The notes: generated from the letters alone by a model not told the origin. Positions 41,901 through 51,064 are shown, counted from the first letter of the stretch. The stretch is DNA of 64,000 nucleotides from an uncultured Prevotella sp. (GCA_902464615.1 CABQKA010000002.1:1-64000), one strand, 5' to 3'. Numbers and translations: made by a program.

Positions 41901-43271
41901 TTATTGTCGGTTTTGGCGTTTCACGTCGAATACTTGCCCGGTGTAGTCCGTCAGGAGCGAGCGCACGGTGGCGGCGGCTACGGTGTCGGGGTCGAGGAGC
42001 GTGCCCTCCGGCTCCACGCCGAAGTTGCGGACGCGCATCGGTGTTTTCGTGCGCTCGGGGTTGATGCAGTTGACGCAGATGCCTTCGGGCTCCCACTCCT
42101 GGGCTATGGCCTGGACGAAGTTGACAATGGCCGCTTTGGTCGAGGAGTAGATGCTGTAGAAGGCGCGGCCGCGGGTGTAGCTGCTCGAGGTGAAGAATAT
42201 GAGCTTGCCGCGGCTCTGGCGGAGGTAGGGGAAGGCTTCGAGGGCGACGTTTACGGTGCCCATGTAGTTGGTCTGGACGGCGTTCCGGATGACTGCGGCG
42301 TCCATGGCGTTGAGCGGTTCCTTGTTGAGCACGCCCGCGGTGTTGATGACGTAGTCGACGCGCCCTTCCGCCGCGGCCACGCGCCGCAGGGCTTCGGCCA
42401 CGTCGTCGCGCCGGCCCACGTCGGTGCCGCTTTCGCCCCGGGCGAAGCTGTGGACGTGTGCCCCGGCCCCGCTGAGGCGGTCTACGACGCACTTGCCGAT
42501 GCCGTACGACCCGCCGAAGACGACCGCCACCTTGCCCTTGAGGCATTCGAGGGGCGCCTCGCCGTCCGGGAGCTCGCTTTTGCGCAACTGGAAGAACTTG
42601 TCGAGCAGGTAGGTGTCTTCCTTATACGTCAGTTTCATGTTGCTCTCTTCGCCCGGGACGAGGTGGACGGGCACTTCGGGCATGTATTTCACGACGACGC
42701 CGCAGTCGTCCGTGACCCGCAGGGCCGGGTCGCGCAGGGCCCGTGCGTAGGCCTGCTCGATGACGCTCAGGCGGAAGGCCTGCGGCGTTTGCCCGCGTTG
42801 CAGGCGGGAGCGGTCGGGGATGGCGGCGATGTGGTCGCCCTCGGCTTCGACGATGGTGTCCACGGCCGGCAGGGTGACGTCTACGGCCTCGTGCTCCAGG
42901 AGTGCGGCGGCCACGTCGTCGATGATGCGCTGGCTGACGAGCGGGCGCACCGCGTCGTGGAACACGAGGTTCACGTCGCTCCCCGAGTAGGCCCGTATGG
43001 CCGAGAGGCTTGAGTCGTAGCGCTCTTTGCCGCCTTTGAGTATTTTCTTCACTTTTTTCCATCCGTTGCGGAGTACCATGTTTTCGACGTCGGCTACGTA
43101 GAACGGGTTCGACACGATGGCGATTTCCGCAATGTGAGGGTTGCGTTCAAAGGCGTCTACGGTATGCTCGATGACCATTTTCCCCGCTACTTTGAAAAAC
43201 TGTTTCGGTGTGCCCAGGCCGAGGCGGCTACCCACGCCGCCGGCCAGTATGATGGCTATGTTGGGTCTCAT
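41901..43271 (-). CDS. Bifunctional ribitol-5-phosphate cytidylyltransferase / SDR reductase, Acs1-like
   Basis: 456 residues from ATG 43271. Residues 1-235 are an IspD/TarI cytidylyltransferase: IILAGGVGSRLGLGTPKQFF (CTP loop), GGKERYDSSL, FHDAVRP, and TDDCGVV. Residues about 245-456 are a short-chain dehydrogenase with GGSYGIGK at 253-260 and the catalytic Y375-x3-K379 (YSSTK). This two-domain order matches Haemophilus Acs1/Bcs1, which reduces ribulose-5-phosphate with NADPH and makes CDP-ribitol. The substrate is inferred from architecture; another CDP-polyol is possible. It overlaps the upstream GT2 gene by 4 bp and precedes licD by 3 bp, so translation is probably coupled. Confidence 0.88.
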   Translation of the reverse strand: MRPNIAIILAGGVGSRLGLGTPKQFFKVAGKMVIEHTVDAFERNPHIAEIAIVSNPFYVADVENMVLRNGWKKVKKILKGGKERYDSSLSAIRAYSGSDVNLVFHDAVRPLVSQRIIDDVAAALLEHEAVDVTLPAVDTIVEAEGDHIAAIPDRSRLQRGQTPQAFRLSVIEQAYARALRDPALRVTDDCGVVVKYMPEVPVHLVPGEESNMKLTYKEDTYLLDKFFQLRKSELPDGEAPLECLKGKVAVVFGGSYGIGKCVVDRLSGAGAHVHSFARGESGTDVGRRDDVAEALRRVAAAEGRVDYVINTAGVLNKEPLNAMDAAVIRNAVQTNYMGTVNVALEAFPYLRQSRGKLIFFTSSSYTRGRAFYSIYSSTKAAIVNFVQAIAQEWEPEGICVNCINPERTKTPMRVRNFGVEPEGTLLDPDTVAAATVRSLLTDYTGQVFDVKRQNRQ

Positions 43272-44272
43272 GGAGTTTGGAATTTTTCGGATTTGAATTC
43301 GCCGTTCCGGTATGCGTAGATGGCCGGAAGGCAGAAGGCGCGCAGGCGGTTTTTCCATTCCGGCTCGCCTTTGGAGGGATAGAGCAGCGCGCGGTGGCGG
43401 AGGCAGAGCCGGCAAAGGCGCCCGATGCCGCCGTCGCGGCCCAGCAGCGCGCCGCAGAGGCGGTGTGCCAGGCCGAGGCGGGCGTCGTCGCCTGCCGTCC
43501 TGTCGTAAAGGTAGCCGTAGAAGGCTTGCCAGACGGGTTCGCGCCGCAGGCGCAGCAAGTCTCTCCAGCCGCAGACGTAGGGCTGCCATGTGGCGGGCCG
43601 TTCGGGCCGTCCGCCGCGGTCGGCGCGGTGGAGCACGGCTATGGCCGAGCCGGCGTGCGGGCGGTGCCAGTTGAGGGCCTCGTCCGTGCGGGCCACGCCG
43701 CCGTGCAGGTGGGCCTGTACCAGCAGCCACCAGTCGTAGTAGAAGCGGTCTGTGAGGACGCCTTCGCGTTGCAGGAAACTGCGGCGCAGGAGCATCGTGT
43801 GTCCCGGTATGGTGTTGGAGAAGAGGAGGCTTTCCAGCGTGCCCGAGGGGCACACTTTCACGCGGCACTCTGCGGCGCTGCTGAAGGCGGCGTCGCGGTA
43901 GTAGGCCGAGAAGCAGAGGTCGGCCCCGCCGATGGCTTCGGCCTGGCGGCGCAGCTTTTGTGGAAACCAGATGTCGTCCTGGTCGGCAATGGTTACAAAG
44001 TCGCCCGTGGCGCGGCGCAGTGCGGTCGCGAAGTTGCCGTTGAAGCCCAGCCGCTGCCCGTTCTGCACAAAGCGGATGCAGGGGTGGCGGCGGCTGTAGT
44101 CCTCGACGAGGGCTGCGGTGCCGTCCTGCGAGCCGTCGTCCTGCACGATGATTTCGCAGGGCGGGAGGTCTTGCGCGAGGATGGAGTCGAGCTGTGCCCC
44201 GAGGTATGCTGCGCCGTTGTACGTGCACATGACGACGGAGACTCGCGGCTGCTTGTTTTCGTAGTTGGTCAT
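43268..44272 (-). CDS. Glycosyltransferase family 2, rhamnosyltransferase-like
   Basis: 334 residues from ATG 44272. GT-A motifs are VSVVMCTYNGAAYLGAQLDS, EIIVQDDGSQDGTAALVEDY and the DxD-type DFVTIADQDDIWFPQKL, the DQDDIW form usual in rhamnosyl- and related capsular transferases. FYYDWWLLVQAHLHGGV follows on the acceptor side. It is the first gene of the reverse-strand glycan operon, with a TACCTTTG box 7-14 bp before the ATG, so the transcript is nearly leaderless. Confidence 0.9.
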   Translation of the reverse strand: MTNYENKQPRVSVVMCTYNGAAYLGAQLDSILAQDLPPCEIIVQDDGSQDGTAALVEDYSRRHPCIRFVQNGQRLGFNGNFATALRRATGDFVTIADQDDIWFPQKLRRQAEAIGGADLCFSAYYRDAAFSSAAECRVKVCPSGTLESLLFSNTIPGHTMLLRRSFLQREGVLTDRFYYDWWLLVQAHLHGGVARTDEALNWHRPHAGSAIAVLHRADRGGRPERPATWQPYVCGWRDLLRLRREPVWQAFYGYLYDRTAGDDARLGLAHRLCGALLGRDGGIGRLCRLCLRHRALLYPSKGEPEWKNRLRAFCLPAIYAYRNGEFKSEKFQTP

Positions 44273-44278
44273 TACGGG

Positions 44279-44286
44279 CAAAGGTA
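44279..44286 (-). promoter_or_regulatory. -7 box TACCTTTG for the glycan operon
   Basis: Exact consensus 6 bp before ATG 44272 on the reverse strand; near-leaderless start for the first GT2 gene. Confidence 0.5.
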
Positions 44287-44348
44287 ATGATTTTTTCAGA
44301 CGGAACGGCGTATGCGGGCGAAAAAGTGGCCGCACTGCGGGCGGCTGC

Positions 44349-44404
44349 GGGGCTAAGGCCCGTCGGTGCGGAGCTTAGCCCCGTGCCGACAGGCCTTAGC
44401 GGCG
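44349..44404. repeat. Palindromic repeat R7
   Basis: GGGGCTAAGGCCCGTCGG, GAGCTTAGCCCCGT and CAGGCCTTAGCGGC in alternating orientation between rpsO and the glycan operon promoter. Confidence 0.8.
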
Positions 44405-44425
44405 TGCCGGCGGCGCGGCCCGGGG

Positions 44426-44467
44426 AAAAAACGAATCCCGCCGCACTGCGGGAGTGCGGCGGGATTC
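44426..44467 (-). terminator. Intrinsic terminator of rpsO
   Basis: 15-bp perfect stem (44433-44447, 44453-44467) followed on the reverse strand by CGTTTTTT. Confidence 0.85.
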
Positions 44468-44501
44468 AATGCGGTGTCCGTTACGGCGGAGCCGGCGGGC
44501 C

Positions 44502-44771
44502 TTACTTGCGCAGGCCGAGGGCCTTGACAATGCTGCGGTAGCGCTCGATGTCTTTGCGCTTCAGGTAGTTGAGCAGCGCGCGGCGCTGGCCTACCAGCTT
44601 TACCAGAGAGCGTTCGGTCGTATGATCTTTACGGTTGGCTCTCATGTGTTCCGTCAAGTGGGCAATACGGTATGAGAACAAGGCCACCTGGCTCTCGGGG
44701 GAACCGGTGTCAGTGTTGGACGTTCCGTACTTGCCAAAGATCTCTTTCTTCTTTTCAGAATCTAAGTACAT
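44502..44771 (-). CDS. rpsO: 30S ribosomal protein S15
   Basis: 89 residues, the standard S15 length. The four-helix protein is recognisable from GTSNTDTGSPESQVALFSYRI (in parts: TGSPESQVALFSYRI), LTEHMRANRKDHTTERSL and VGQRRALLNYLKRKD. It binds 16S rRNA at the platform and starts its assembly. It is monocistronic with a near-consensus promoter (TAACTTTG at 44818-44825, CTTG 20 bp upstream) and a strong U-tract terminator at 44426-44467. Confidence 0.98.
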   Translation of the reverse strand: MYLDSEKKKEIFGKYGTSNTDTGSPESQVALFSYRIAHLTEHMRANRKDHTTERSLVKLVGQRRALLNYLKRKDIERYRSIVKALGLRK

Positions 44772-44817
44772 GGATGTAATGTTTATGATATGAATAGGTA
44801 TGCCTGTAAAGGCGCGG

Positions 44818-44825
44818 CAAAGTTA
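44818..44825 (-). promoter_or_regulatory. -7 box TAACTTTG for rpsO
   Basis: Exact consensus with CTTG (44846-44849) at 20 bp, close to the TTTG -33 element. Confidence 0.65.
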
Positions 44826-44931
44826 CGTACATTTGTCGAACTGGCCAAGCGCGCGGGCATTTTTGTCGGAAAATCAGCAGATAAGGCGGTTTTGCGGCCG
44901 GCGGCGGGCTGTGTACCGCCTTTTTCCGCTC

Positions 44932-46302
44932 CTAACGGTCCAGCCAGGGCAGAGGGTTGATGGGGGCGGCGCTGTTGCCGTTTTTCTTACGCAGCTGGAA
45001 GTGGAGCATGGCGTTTCCCGACCCGTCGTTGGCGGGCGTGCCGATGGTCTGGCGGGCTGCCACCTGCTGTCCGCGGCGCACGCTGACGCTGGCCAGGTTG
45101 CTGTAGACGGAGTAGTAGCTGCCGTGGCGGACGATGACGATGTACGTGCCGCTGATGCTGGCCACGGCGCTCACCTCGCCGTTGAAGACGCAGCGCACCT
45201 TGGCGCCGCGCTTGGCGGTGATGTTGATGCCTTTGTTGTCGAGCTGCACGTCGCGCAGGCCTTCGACGCGGTATTGCCCGTAGCGGCTGGTGATGGCGTA
45301 GGAACCGGTGACGGGGACCGGCAGACGCCCGCGGTTGGCGGCGAAACTGCCGGTGAGCGCGCGGTCGGCTTTCGACTCGGCTTCAAATTTTGGCGTGGTG
45401 GCCGTGCGGCTTGCCGGCTTCCTGCTTTTGCCGCCTTTCTTTCCGCCTGCTGCCGCTCGGCGCTCGGCTTCGGCCTTGCGGCGGCGTTCCTCCTCGGCCT
45501 TGCGGGCCAGTTCGGCTTTGCGGCGGCGCTCGGCGGCGGCTATCTCTTCCTGGATGAGCTTGTCGATGCGGGCGTTGAGGCTGGCGTATTTCTGCCGGGT
45601 CTGCTTGAGCGTGGCCTGCAGCTGGGACTGCTTTTTGTTCAGCTCGTTGACGACGCTCTGGCGCTTCTGCTTCTGTCCTTCGAGGGCGGCGTGCTCCTGC
45701 CGCGCGGCGGCAAGGAGCTGGTCCTTCTCGGCCTTGGCGGCGGCGAGCTGGCGCTCCCGTTCCTTCAGGGCTTTCTCTTTCTGCTGGATGGCTTCCCCCT
45801 GTATGCGGATGTATTTGGAGTATTCGGCGGCGTAGCGCATCCGGCGGTACATCTGCCTGAAGTTCTCCGACATGAGGATGAAGGCCCATTTGTTCTGCAG
45901 GAGGCGGTTGCGGTTCATGTAGAGCAGGGCGCGGCGGTAGCGCTGCTTGCAGGCGGCGAGGTCGCGGCTGAGGTCGGCGATTTGCCGCTGGAGCTTGACA
46001 ATGTCGCCGCTGAGGGCGGACACGTCCGACTGCAGGCTGTCGACGAACTGCTGCTGCTCGGTAATCTGCGAGTTGATGAGCGCCAGGTGGTTGAGCTGCG
46101 CCTTGACGCTTTTTCGGGTGGTGCTGAGCAGTTGTTCGGACTGCGAAATGCGTTGTTGCAGGGCGGTGCGCTCTTTCTTGAGCTGCTGTATGCGCTTGCT
46201 GTTTTGCGCGGGCAGGGCCAGCGCAGCGCAACAGAGTAGCAGCAGGAGCAACGTGCGGAGAATGTTGGTTTTCTTTATGGGCATTTCGTGAGTGGCGGTC
46301 AT
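44932..46302 (-). CDS. EnvC-like murein hydrolase activator (coiled coil plus degenerate M23/LytM domain)
   Basis: 456 residues. A signal peptide (cleavage likely before QNSKRIQQ) is followed by a long coiled coil (about 30-245, rich in K/E/Q heptads), a basic low-complexity hinge (about 250-300) and a C-terminal LytM-like domain. The expected metal-binding His is lost: VRHGSYYSVYSNL has YSN where active enzymes have YAH, although MLHFQLRK remains. That pattern matches EnvC/NlpD-type activators, which switch on amidases at the division site in the periplasm rather than cutting peptidoglycan. MPIKKTN at 46284 is an alternative start. It is the last gene of the dut operon. Confidence 0.88.
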   Translation of the reverse strand: MTATHEMPIKKTNILRTLLLLLLCCAALALPAQNSKRIQQLKKERTALQQRISQSEQLLSTTRKSVKAQLNHLALINSQITEQQQFVDSLQSDVSALSGDIVKLQRQIADLSRDLAACKQRYRRALLYMNRNRLLQNKWAFILMSENFRQMYRRMRYAAEYSKYIRIQGEAIQQKEKALKERERQLAAAKAEKDQLLAAARQEHAALEGQKQKRQSVVNELNKKQSQLQATLKQTRQKYASLNARIDKLIQEEIAAAERRRKAELARKAEEERRRKAEAERRAAAGGKKGGKSRKPASRTATTPKFEAESKADRALTGSFAANRGRLPVPVTGSYAITSRYGQYRVEGLRDVQLDNKGINITAKRGAKVRCVFNGEVSAVASISGTYIVIVRHGSYYSVYSNLASVSVRRGQQVAARQTIGTPANDGSGNAMLHFQLRKKNGNSAAPINPLPWLDR

Positions 46303-46325
46303 GGAGGATATGGTGTGTAGGCGGG

Positions 46326-47159
46326 TCAGTGTCCCGCGAGGCGGCGCAGGATTTCGTCGGCGTCGCGTTGGGTGTATTTGCCGGGCACTTGGCTGCGTGT
46401 GTTCCAGTCAGCGTCGTTGCCGAGCCGGCTTAGCTTCAGGGTGAAGCCCACGTCTTTTCCCGTCCCGTTGACGGCGCAGGCCATCTGCGTGGGGAACGGC
46501 TTCCCGCCGAAGTCGGTGAAGCCGGCATAGGTCCAGCTGAAGTTGCCCGGTTGTCCGTCGCGGCCCGCCACGTAGACGGCCTCGATGCAGCCGTTTTCCT
46601 TCCCGGTGCGGAAGGTGTATTTCAAGCCGGGGGCGTCGGAGAGGGTGAGCAGGGCGTACCCGTCTGCCGAGGAGAGGGCGAAGCGCCCGGCAGCACTGGC
46701 AGCGTCGCGCTGTCCCGGGACGAAAAGCTCGTCCCAGAAGAGGGCTTGCAGGGTGTAGAAATCGAGTCCGGCCTGGCGCAGGAACCCGACGTCGGAGTAC
46801 GTGGTGCGGACGTATTGCTTGTTCATCCGGTCGATGATGAGTACGCCTTCGGGGGTGAACTCCATGCGGCCTATCTCCATGCCCAGGAATGTGAGCGAAA
46901 GCTGCACGACGTCGTCGCGCTTCATGCGGAGTGTGCCGTTGGCCGAAAGGCTGCTGCCTCCGGCGTTAAGGTCCATCTTGATGCGGGCGGTAATGGTCTG
47001 GGCCGTCTGACGGTTGGCGGTGACTTTGCGTACGAGGGACGTGGCGCTGGCGGCGGTGCCGTCGGCAGCCGGGGCGGTTTCGGCCGTCGGCAGCTCGTGC
47101 GAGGAGCGGCAGGCGGCCAGCGTCAGGGCCAGAAGGGGTATGAGCAGTAATTTCTTCAT
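46326..47159 (-). CDS. DUF4292-family lipoprotein
   Basis: 277 residues from ATG 47159. The lipobox LAAC gives a lipidated Cys at 17. The mature part begins with a Ser/Thr/Ala linker, then LVRKVTANRQTAQTITARIKMDLN and the LolA-like beta-sheet strands VQLSLTFLGMEIGRMEFTPEGVLIIDRMNKQYV in parts (FLGMEIGRMEFTPEG). The fold is probably LolA/LolB-like, so lipid or lipoprotein handling at the outer membrane is a fair guess, unproven. It sits between a TPR protein and the EnvC-like gene (gaps 32 and 23 bp), an arrangement conserved in Bacteroidales as I know them. Confidence 0.85.
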   Translation of the reverse strand: MKKLLLIPLLALTLAACRSSHELPTAETAPAADGTAASATSLVRKVTANRQTAQTITARIKMDLNAGGSSLSANGTLRMKRDDVVQLSLTFLGMEIGRMEFTPEGVLIIDRMNKQYVRTTYSDVGFLRQAGLDFYTLQALFWDELFVPGQRDAASAAGRFALSSADGYALLTLSDAPGLKYTFRTGKENGCIEAVYVAGRDGQPGNFSWTYAGFTDFGGKPFPTQMACAVNGTGKDVGFTLKLSRLGNDADWNTRSQVPGKYTQRDADEILRRLAGH

Positions 47160-47191
47160 AAGCGTAGTGTGGAGCGGTCCGGTGTGCGCGG

Positions 47192-49006
47192 TCAGAGCCG
47201 GCGGCGTTTTATTTTCCGGGCCAGTGTGGCGCGTTCGGCCTCGTCGTCGGTGAGCTTGGCGGCCTTTTCCCAAAAGCGGAGCGCTTCGTCGCGCAGGCCG
47301 CAGCGGTAGTAGATGTCGCCGGCATGGTGGAAGAGGCTGGCGTTCTCGGTGGTCTCGTCGGCGTGCTTGAGGGTCTCGTCGATGTAGGTGCGGGCCTGTT
47401 CGTAGCGTTTGAGGCAGAAAAGAATCCAGGCGTAGGTGTCGAGATAGGTCGCGTTGTCCGGCTCGGCCTCGATGGTGCGGCGGCTCATTTTTTCTGCTTT
47501 TTCGAGGTCTTTTCCCTCCAGGGAGAGAAAGTAGGCATAGTTGTTCAGGCAGAGCACGTTGTCTTCGTTGTATTCCAAAGCCTTTTCGTAAGCGGCGTAA
47601 GCCTCCGGCAAGCGTCCGGCTTCGTGGTAGGTGTCGCCCAGGGCGGCATAGAGGTCGGAGGCGATTTCGACGTCCGTGTCCTCGTTGATGTGCGCCGTCC
47701 CGCGTAGCAGGGCGTCGACGGCTTCGTCGTAATGCCCCAACTGTGTCAGTCCCATGCCCTCGTAGTAGTAGTAGATGAGCTGCGTCGGGTCGTAGAGTAT
47801 GCTTTCGCGGCAGAGGTCTACGGCCCCGGCTATGTCTTCCTTGCGCAGGAGGATGTTGAGCAGTTGCAGGCGGGCGCGGAGGTAGTCCGGCTCTATTTCG
47901 AGGATGCGGCGCATGACGGGGGCGAGGCTGTCGGGCGGGAGTTGTATGGACACCATGTAGTAGGCGCACAGCTCGGCCAGTGAGCGGTCTTCCTGCGGCT
48001 GGCTGAGGGCGCGGCGGAACAGGCTGAGCACCTGCGTGCTGTCGCCGCCATGGGCCTGGACGTCTGCGATGTAGCCGCGCATGGCTTCCACTTTCGCCTC
48101 GGCCTGTGTGCGGGGGTTGAGCACGACGTCTTTGACGGTGGCGATGTAGAGGGAGTCTTTTCCCTCTGCCTTGTAGTAAGCGAGAAGGGAAATCTGCGCG
48201 TAGCTGTTGTCCGGCTCTTTGGCCAGGACCTCACGGTATATGGCCAGCGCCTTGTCGGGATGTCCGTTTTGCTGGTAAAGGTCTCCGAGCAGGACGCGGT
48301 AGCGCAGGTCGGCGGGGTATTCCGCACAGAGGTCCTCTATGGCGTCGTAGGCCTTCTCGTCATCGTTCATCATCGTGTATATCCTGAATTTCTCCAGGCT
48401 GTAGGCCTCTGTCTTTCCTTCCAGTTGCTCAAGGCGGTCAATGGTACGGACGGCACCCTGGAAGTCTGCGGCTTCTTCTTGCAGGCCGATGAGGGCAATC
48501 AGCCTTTCGGCGCTGGGCGACTTGGCCGCCATTTCCTCGTAGAGGGCTATGGCTTCGGCGTAGTCGCCGGAGCGGGCCAGGTGGTTGGCCAGCAGTTCTT
48601 TGTATTGCAGGTTTTCCGGGTCGAGCTGTACGGCGCGGCGCAGCAGCGAGTCGCCTTCGGCTCGGGCCAGCGTGTCGGCCGTTCCGGCGAAGGACAGGCG
48701 CAGCAGCCCCATCTCGTAGAGGGCTTCTGGCGCGTCGGGGCAGAGGCGGAGCGCCGCGCGGAGCAGTTCGTATTCCGCGTCGTAGGCTTCTTTTTCCTTC
48801 TGACGTATGGCCTCGAGGTAGTATTCGTTGAACCTGCGTTGCCGTTCGGCGGCGGTCTGGTCAGCCGTCGCGGCAGTGGGCGGAATACTGTCCGCCGCTA
48901 CGGGGGCAGCGGCGGAGGTGTCCGGGAGCAGGGTCGCGAGGGCCAGCAGGTGTGCCAGAAAGAGGAGCAGACGGCAACGTGAGGCTGTGGTAAATGTTCG
49001 TATCAT
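47192..49006 (-). CDS. Secreted or periplasmic tetratricopeptide-repeat protein
   Basis: 604 residues from ATG 49006. A signal peptide ([27 protein letters not shown]) is followed by about 12-14 TPR units across the rest (e.g. [71 protein letters not shown]). TPR arrays are protein-protein scaffolds. The gene overlaps dut by 4 bp (ATGA-type coupling) and precedes the DUF4292 lipoprotein, so a joint envelope function is likely, but no partner can be named. Confidence 0.9.
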   Translation of the reverse strand: MIRTFTTASRCRLLLFLAHLLALATLLPDTSAAAPVAADSIPPTAATADQTAAERQRRFNEYYLEAIRQKEKEAYDAEYELLRAALRLCPDAPEALYEMGLLRLSFAGTADTLARAEGDSLLRRAVQLDPENLQYKELLANHLARSGDYAEAIALYEEMAAKSPSAERLIALIGLQEEAADFQGAVRTIDRLEQLEGKTEAYSLEKFRIYTMMNDDEKAYDAIEDLCAEYPADLRYRVLLGDLYQQNGHPDKALAIYREVLAKEPDNSYAQISLLAYYKAEGKDSLYIATVKDVVLNPRTQAEAKVEAMRGYIADVQAHGGDSTQVLSLFRRALSQPQEDRSLAELCAYYMVSIQLPPDSLAPVMRRILEIEPDYLRARLQLLNILLRKEDIAGAVDLCRESILYDPTQLIYYYYEGMGLTQLGHYDEAVDALLRGTAHINEDTDVEIASDLYAALGDTYHEAGRLPEAYAAYEKALEYNEDNVLCLNNYAYFLSLEGKDLEKAEKMSRRTIEAEPDNATYLDTYAWILFCLKRYEQARTYIDETLKHADETTENASLFHHAGDIYYRCGLRDEALRFWEKAAKLTDDEAERATLARKIKRRRL

Positions 49007-49434
49007 AGGCCTGTGTGGCCGAAGCCGCCAGTGCCGCGTGCCGTCTCGTCGAGACTTTCCGCGACTTTCCATGTGACATGTTCGTGACGCGCCACGACGA
49101 GCTGTGCAATGCGGTCGCCGTCGTGGACGGTGAAATCCTCTTGTGAGAGGTTCACCAGAATTACGCCTATTTCGCCGCGGTAGTCCGCGTCGATGGTGCC
49201 CGGGGCGTTGAGCAACCCGATGCCGTGCTTTAGGGCCAGGCCCGAGCGCGGGCGCACCTGTGCCTCATATCCTGGCGGCAGGGCTATGGATAAGCCCGTG
49301 GGGACCAGGCGGCGCTCCAACGGACGCAGCACGAGCGGGGCGTCGAGGCTGGCGCGCAGGTCCATTCCCGCGCTGAGCGGCGTGGCGTAGGCGGGCAGCG
49401 CGTGCCGGGAGCGGTTGACGATTTCTATTTCCAT
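49003..49434 (-). CDS. dut: Deoxyuridine 5'-triphosphate nucleotidohydrolase
   Basis: 143 residues, trimeric dUTPase length. All five motifs are seen: [41 protein letters not shown] and the C-terminal [10 protein letters not shown] arm that closes over the active site. The enzyme hydrolyses dUTP to dUMP and keeps uracil out of DNA. It starts the operon dut-TPR-DUF4292-EnvC, with TACTTTTG at 49471-49478, and is divergent from dgt across a shared bidirectional hairpin. Confidence 0.97.
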   Translation of the reverse strand: MEIEIVNRSRHALPAYATPLSAGMDLRASLDAPLVLRPLERRLVPTGLSIALPPGYEAQVRPRSGLALKHGIGLLNAPGTIDADYRGEIGVILVNLSQEDFTVHDGDRIAQLVVARHEHVTWKVAESLDETARGTGGFGHTGL

Positions 49435-49470
49435 AATGTAGGGTGGATTCCGAGCATTGGTTTTGACTGA

Positions 49471-49478
49471 CAAAAGTA
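49471..49478 (-). promoter_or_regulatory. -7 box TACTTTTG for the dut operon
   Basis: Exact consensus 36 bp before ATG 49434. Confidence 0.55.
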
Positions 49479-49512
49479 AGCAATTCCCCCGAACCCCGTC
49501 CTACTTTCCATG

Positions 49513-49540
49513 AAAAAAGCGGCGCCGGGCCGCTTTTTTT
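49513..49540. terminator. Symmetric hairpin between dut and dgt
   Basis: A6-GCGGC-loop-GCCGC-T7, so either strand would end in a T-run. It lies in the shared upstream region of divergent genes, so it probably shields each from read-through. Confidence 0.6.
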
Positions 49541-49542
49541 GT

Positions 49543-49550
49543 TAAATTTG
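49543..49550 (+). promoter_or_regulatory. -7 box TAAATTTG for dgt
   Basis: Exact consensus 58 bp before ATG 49609, 2 bp after the terminator T-run. Confidence 0.6.
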
Positions 49551-49608
49551 CACGCTGTGCCGCCGTGGTGCCGCTGTCCGGCGTGCGGCGTGCACGCCAA
49601 TTGTTTTT

Positions 49609-50961
49609 ATGATGGATTGGACCAGACTGATTTCTTATAAAAGGTTCGGCAAGGAAAACGCCCACCGTAACCGTGCCGAGCGGCGGACGGAGTTCCAGCG
49701 CGATTTCGACCGCCTGATTTTCTCCGCCCCTTTCCGCCGTATGCAGAACAAGACCCAGGTGTTCCCTCTCCCGGGCAGTATTTTCGTGCATAACCGTCTG
49801 ACGCACAGCCTTGAGGTCTCCAGCGTGGGGCGCTCTTTGGGCACCGACGTGGCCCGCGAGCTGCAGGCTGTCCATCCGGAACTGTCGGCGGCGGACTTGG
49901 GTGCGATGGGAGCTATCGTGTCGGCGGCGTGCCTGGCCCACGACATGGGCAATCCGCCTTTCGGCCACAGCGGCGAGCGCGCCATCCGCAGTTTCTTCCG
50001 CGAGGGCCGCGGCGCGCGACTCAAGGATTACGTCTCGCCCGACGGTGAACGGCTGTCGGGCGGAGAGTGGGCGGACCTGACACACTTTGACGGCAACGCC
50101 AATACCTTCCGCCTACTGACCCATCAGTTTGCCGGCCGGCGCCGTGGCGGTTTCGTCATGACGTATTCCGCACTGGCCGCCGTTGTGAAGTATCCGTTCT
50201 CCTCCTCTTTGGCCGGCGACGGCAGCAAGTTCGGCTTTTTTGAAAGCGAGCGCGAGAGCTACCGCCGCATTGCCGTCGAGCTGGGCATTCCTTTGGAGGA
50301 AGAGGACGGCGCGCTGCGCGGTCTGCGTTACCCGCTGGTCTATCTGGTCGAAGCCGCCGACGACATCTGTTACCAGATCATGGATATTGAGGACGCTTTC
50401 AAGTTGCGCCTTCTTTCCGACGAGGAGACCCGCGACCTTTTCCTGAACTTTTTCGACGAGGAGACTACGGCGCAGCTCCGCGAGGCGTATCCCGACAGCA
50501 CCGACACGAGCGACCACATCGCTTACTACCGTTCGTGCGCCATCAACGCCCTTGAGCAGGCCTGTGTCCGCATATTCGTGGAGCGCGAGGCCGACATCCT
50601 CGCCGGCCGTTTCGAGGGGTCGCTCATCGACCACCTCCCGCCCACGCTCCTTGCCGCCTACCGCCGCTGCGAGTCCGTAGCCCGCAGCCGTATCTATTCC
50701 TGCAAGGAGGTGACGGACATAGACCTGGCGGGCTATCGCATCATTTACACCCTGCTCGACCTCATGACCGACGCCGTCCTCGAGCCCGAGCGCACATACA
50801 GCCGGCTGCTCCTCCGGCAAGTGTCGGGGCAGTATGAACTGCACGCACCGCGTCTGGCGGACCGCATCATGGCCGTGCTGGACTATCTTTCGGGCATGAC
50901 AGACGTCTATGCTCTCGACCTTTACAGGAAAATCAACGGGCACTCCTTGCCGAGCATCTGA
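49609..50961 (+). CDS. dgt: Deoxyguanosinetriphosphate triphosphohydrolase (HD-domain dNTPase)
   Basis: 450 residues. The HD metal site is built from VHNRLTHSLEVSSVGRSLG, CLAHDMGNPPFGHSGE and LVEAADDICYQIMDIED, the order characteristic of dGTPases; FRRMQNKTQVFPL precedes it. It cleaves dGTP (or other dNTPs) to the deoxynucleoside and triphosphate in the cytoplasm. Divergent from dut, with which it shares an intergenic region and a dNTP-pool role. Promoter box TAAATTTG at 49543-49550 directly follows the terminator T-run. Confidence 0.95.
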   Translation: MMDWTRLISYKRFGKENAHRNRAERRTEFQRDFDRLIFSAPFRRMQNKTQVFPLPGSIFVHNRLTHSLEVSSVGRSLGTDVARELQAVHPELSAADLGAMGAIVSAACLAHDMGNPPFGHSGERAIRSFFREGRGARLKDYVSPDGERLSGGEWADLTHFDGNANTFRLLTHQFAGRRRGGFVMTYSALAAVVKYPFSSSLAGDGSKFGFFESERESYRRIAVELGIPLEEEDGALRGLRYPLVYLVEAADDICYQIMDIEDAFKLRLLSDEETRDLFLNFFDEETTAQLREAYPDSTDTSDHIAYYRSCAINALEQACVRIFVEREADILAGRFEGSLIDHLPPTLLAAYRRCESVARSRIYSCKEVTDIDLAGYRIIYTLLDLMTDAVLEPERTYSRLLLRQVSGQYELHAPRLADRIMAVLDYLSGMTDVYALDLYRKINGHSLPSI

Positions 50962-51064
50962 TTCGGGAAAACTTTCCCGCCGCGTCCGTCCGTATCCGCC
51001 GCTCTCCTGGCAGGTGCGGACGGACGCTTTTCTGTTTTTTTCCCGGGGCTTCAATATTTATTCG

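Noticed and set aside
44932..46302. M23 protein considered as an active endopeptidase
   Set aside because: The H-x-D/H-x-H metal site is incomplete (YSN in place of YAH), so an activator role fits better.
47192..49006. TPR array considered as a SusD-like protein
   Set aside because: No SusD signature, no lipobox Cys and no SusC neighbour; the repeats are plain TPR and the context is the dut operon.
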